Source: Ustilago trichophora
Lineage: Eukaryota > Basidiomycota > Ustilaginomycetes > Ustilaginales > Ustilaginaceae
Length of the DNA: 64,000 nt
Direction: 5' to 3'
Assembly: GCA_900323505.1 (NCBI GenBank)
Contig: OOIN01000030.1
Span: 124,001-188,000, forward strand
Part shown: positions 61,287-64,000 of the stretch, in pieces
How the letters are laid out: every line of letters starts with the position of its first letter
Numbering within the stretch: position 1 is the first letter of the stretch
Notes under the pieces: generated by a model
What the model saw: the letters and a program-made list of their open reading frames with translations, nothing else
What the model was told of the DNA's origin: nothing
Database searches by the model: none
Translations under genes and position numbers: made by a program

Positions 61287-63077
61287 ATGACGCTCGACAC
61301 CCGCAGCAACATGCTTCATCACCACCAACAGCTTCGACAGCGCAACGTTCAGTCCACCCAGCGCGTCGTCAAGCGCCAGTCTGCCTCCACCATCGACAAT
61401 TCGGCCAAGTGTCTCGCCGGTGGTCTCTATGTAAGCCCCGCCAGTAGCCAAGAGGTTCAGGTTACCAACGTCACCGATATTCGTTGGGATCAATCCTGCC
61501 TCGACGCTTCCGTCTCCAAGATCGACATCTACGTCTACTCGCCTTCCATGGTCAATCAGTACCTCCCCATCCACGTCTTCCAGGGCATCCCTAAATCTCA
61601 GCAGCTCTACGAGACCAAGCTCGACCCTCGATGGTGGGGCCGTGATCTCAGCCACAACTCGTCCGTACCCGTCTCGTTCAACATTGTCCCCGCCGGTAAC
61701 GAGCCATGGGATTCGTCCAACCCCATGGGTCCTACCTTTACCGCCAGCTACAACGTCCCCAATCAGGGTGCTTCCAAGGCAGAGTCGTTCTTTGGCAAGC
61801 TCTCCAACTCGGTCAAGACTGCTTTCCTCGAAAACGGTCACCTCACCCCCGCCGGTAAGACCGCCGCCATTGTCTGCCCGCTCGTCGTCTTTGCCGTCGT
61901 CATTGGTCTCGTCGTTCGACGTCTCCACATCAAGCGTCACAACAAGACCGTCGATTGGGCCGAACACATGGACAAGCGCATGAGCAGGATCTCGGTCGAC
62001 TGGACTTCCGGTGGTGACGGTTCCGCCGGTCCCGTCCCCGGTACTCGCCCCGCCTCGTACATGTCGCGCCCTTCGCGTGACATGGATGCTAACTTTGCTG
62101 GCCGTGGCGCTGGCGCCCGCCTGCCCCGACAGATGGAGGACATCACCCCCGCTTTTGCTACCGAGGCCGAGATGCGTGAGGCCATGCCTCGTGGTCTCTC
62201 CATGTACGAGGAGGGCAACCGCACTTCTCGTATCTCGTTTGCCGACACCACTCGTGGTGACCGTGTTTCGCGCATCAGCTACGCCAACTCGAGCGATGCT
62301 CACGGTCGTTCTTCGTCTCACCTTCCTCGCATTGGTCAACAGGGCAACACCCGCCGTTCGCAACTCGTCGACTCGTACTATGACCCTGATGCGCCTGCGG
62401 TTCCTCATCTCGATGCCCGTTACCGTGCCAGCCAGGATGCTCGTCGCTCGTCTCGCTTCTCTGATGGTCTCATCTACGCTGAGGACGACGAGCTGCGACA
62501 CCCCGAGGAGGACGATGAGGTGCTCATGAGCCCCACCCAGAACGAGGGCCCCCGTCCTCTTGGTGCCAACGACGTTGATCGCATGCGACAGAGCCTCGAC
62601 GCCAACCGCAAGCTCGGTGGTGATGCCGATGACTCGCACCGCAACTCGATGCTTGCCTATCCTGCCTTGAGTATGGTTCAGTCCGGACGAGAGGGCAGCG
62701 ACGGTCACGACATGTTTGACGGTCCCAACCAGGCTCGTCGCGCCTCCAACGGTAGCGAGGACTCGTACATTAACCACCAGCACTACCAGCACACTGCTCA
62801 AGGCGGCGCCGGCTCGTCCAATGGCGTTTCGGCACAGACTGGCATGGCACCTCCTTCCAACTTTGCTTCGCCCGATGAGGCCATGAAGCACTATGCCTCG
62901 CTTCGCGCTGCTGCCAACTCGGCCATGACCGACGCATCGGCCCAAAGCTCGAGGTCGCTCTACACACCGGATGCTGCCAACCCCCGAGGCCACATGAGCG
63001 TCGCAGGCTCGTCGCTCAACGAGGAAGAGGTGGTCGGCTACAACGAGATGATTGACCACGGAAACCAGTCCCGCTAA
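61287..63077 (+). CDS. single-pass membrane protein with Kre9-like outer domain
   Basis: A 596-residue protein. Residues about 45-175 resemble a Kre9/Knh-type beta-sandwich found in fungal cell-surface proteins (LYVSPASSQEVQVTNVTDIRWDQSCL, YVYSPSMVNQYLPIHVFQG, LDPRWWGRDLSHNSSVPVSFNIVPAG, GPTFTASYNV), with N-glycosylation sequons NVT and NSS. One membrane span follows at about 192-210 (AAIVCPLVVFAVVIGLVV) and then RRLHIKRHNK, so the Ser/Asp-rich tail of about 380 residues should be cytosolic. No signal peptide precedes the outer domain, but a KR dipeptide in VVKRQSAS looks like a Kex2 site. Either the span acts as a reverse anchor or an upstream exon is missing from this model. It may be a wall sensor or adaptor; the family is not named. 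Confidence 0.68.
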   Translation: MTLDTRSNMLHHHQQLRQRNVQSTQRVVKRQSASTIDNSAKCLAGGLYVSPASSQEVQVTNVTDIRWDQSCLDASVSKIDIYVYSPSMVNQYLPIHVFQGIPKSQQLYETKLDPRWWGRDLSHNSSVPVSFNIVPAGNEPWDSSNPMGPTFTASYNVPNQGASKAESFFGKLSNSVKTAFLENGHLTPAGKTAAIVCPLVVFAVVIGLVVRRLHIKRHNKTVDWAEHMDKRMSRISVDWTSGGDGSAGPVPGTRPASYMSRPSRDMDANFAGRGAGARLPRQMEDITPAFATEAEMREAMPRGLSMYEEGNRTSRISFADTTRGDRVSRISYANSSDAHGRSSSHLPRIGQQGNTRRSQLVDSYYDPDAPAVPHLDARYRASQDARRSSRFSDGLIYAEDDELRHPEEDDEVLMSPTQNEGPRPLGANDVDRMRQSLDANRKLGGDADDSHRNSMLAYPALSMVQSGREGSDGHDMFDGPNQARRASNGSEDSYINHQHYQHTAQGGAGSSNGVSAQTGMAPPSNFASPDEAMKHYASLRAAANSAMTDASAQSSRSLYTPDAANPRGHMSVAGSSLNEEEVVGYNEMIDHGNQSR

Positions 63078-64000
63078 AAAAAAAGGGGGGGGGAAAGGTC
63101 TCTTCATCTTCGTTCTTCCTTGCTTGCTTGCTTTCCTTTCTTCCTTCATATTGTCTCTGAAGTGTGTAACGGTCCTTCTTCTTTTTAGTCCCCATTTGTT
63201 CTCGCTCCTTTGATCGTATTTTTTTTCTTTCCTTTCTTCGACTCGTTGTCCTGCTTTTTGTTCTCGTAGCCTCGCTCCTCTGTTGGACGCTGTGGCTTTT
63301 GTTTTCTCCTCCCCTTATTGCATGGCGATACAGCTCGTGCGTTGACGCGATTGCGGCTGGATGCAGATCATGTCTTTTGGTGGATGCTGTGCTATCTGCT
63401 CAAATGTACCTTGGTCTGTACCGCCGTCGAGCTTGCGACTAGACCTCTCTCCCTTTCTGTCTCTCTCTCTCTCTCTTTTCTTGGCTCGAGTAGTCAAGGG
63501 AAGCTGGAGGATCTCGCACTCACTCTCTTTTTGTCTCTAGTCTATTGTGCACATATAGCACCTGTTCGATTGAAGGGTGCTTTTGTTGCAGGTCTTGGTG
63601 TGTTTTTTTTTTTTGGCCTCTTGGTCTCGATTCGATGATTTATTAGTAGAATGTCCATCTCTTTACTCGAAACTACCTCTGATTGTGCGGATGTGCAATG
63701 ATTCTCAATGGGATGAGAGAGGAAGTAGAGTGCAAAAAGTCGCAGAGTGGTATGTATGTTTTGTCGTGCGGAAAAGCTGGCTCGGCAAGGACCTTTCTGG
63801 TGCGTGTGTTTTGTGTGTGCGGGGCCAAGTGGGAGGGTGCCCTTTTCACGCTGAATTTGAGCTTCCTGTCACGTCAATTTGAAACAGTCGGCGTGCAATA
63901 GAGAGTGAGAGTGGAGGACGAGCCCGGCAGAAATCAATTGCCTCCTAACCGGACTCGAAATGACGATTCCGAGATCTTGGATGGATGCCCACTTTGCGCA
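63078..64000. other. 3' flank of the membrane protein gene
   Basis: It starts with an A run and a G run directly after the stop codon, then T/C-rich sequence (about 63110-63300). No gene is recognised before the window ends. Confidence 0.5.

Noticed and set aside
61272..63149. A 625-codon open frame on the minus strand over the membrane protein gene
   Set aside because: The frame is open because of codon bias on the plus strand. Its product has no recognisable domain, whereas the plus-strand protein has a domain, sequons and a membrane span.

Overview
The window reads as nuclear DNA of a basidiomycete, most likely a smut-type fungus (Ustilaginomycotina). This is inferred from mostly intronless genes, a few short GT-AG introns, CT-rich leaders, an intron-bearing nuclear tRNA gene and fungal protein families (Zn2Cys6 factor, Doa4, Vam7, Cog3, Nop12, Coq11-Coq10 fusion). 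Several open frames begin upstream of the first ATG at non-ATG codons; here starts are placed at ATG, and introns are assigned where splice sites and protein homology agree.

Layout, left to right: quinate-permease-like transporter (+), RTF1 (+), DOA4-like ubiquitin protease (-), aldehyde dehydrogenase with a probable mitochondrial first exon and a C-terminal peroxisomal signal (-), deacetylase of the HP0310 type with one intron (+), VAM7 (-), ARP2 (-), COG3 (+), a small mitochondrial membrane protein with one intron (+), PCNA with two introns and an unusual insertion (-), and a DOA1-like WD40-PFU protein with one intron (+). A gene-poor stretch of about 6.5 kb precedes a large polyglutamine Zn2Cys6 transcription factor (+). 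Next come a repeat cluster, an F-box/RCC1 protein (-), an arrestin-like protein (-), a second gene-poor stretch of about 4.8 kb, a major facilitator transporter (-), a COQ11-COQ10 fusion (+), tRNA-Ala with an intron (-), a DHA1-type drug transporter (+), NOP12 (-) and a single-pass membrane protein with a Kre9-like outer domain (+).

The genes are mostly core housekeeping: transcription elongation, ubiquitin recycling (DOA4, DOA1, F-box/RCC1, arrestin), vesicle traffic (VAM7, COG3, ARP2), replication (PCNA), ribosome biogenesis (NOP12) and coenzyme Q. No operon, phage, CRISPR array or biosynthetic cluster was seen.

The most unusual signals are non-coding or in gene architecture. A pentanucleotide GTACA/TGTAC motif, sometimes a perfect 14-bp palindrome, recurs about 25 times and only between genes. 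A dispersed repeat is present in four copies, all in the spacers between convergent genes. The aldehyde dehydrogenase appears to carry both mitochondrial and peroxisomal signals. PCNA carries a roughly 34-residue acidic, basic and serine-rich loop. All calls come from reading the sequence; no database search was run.
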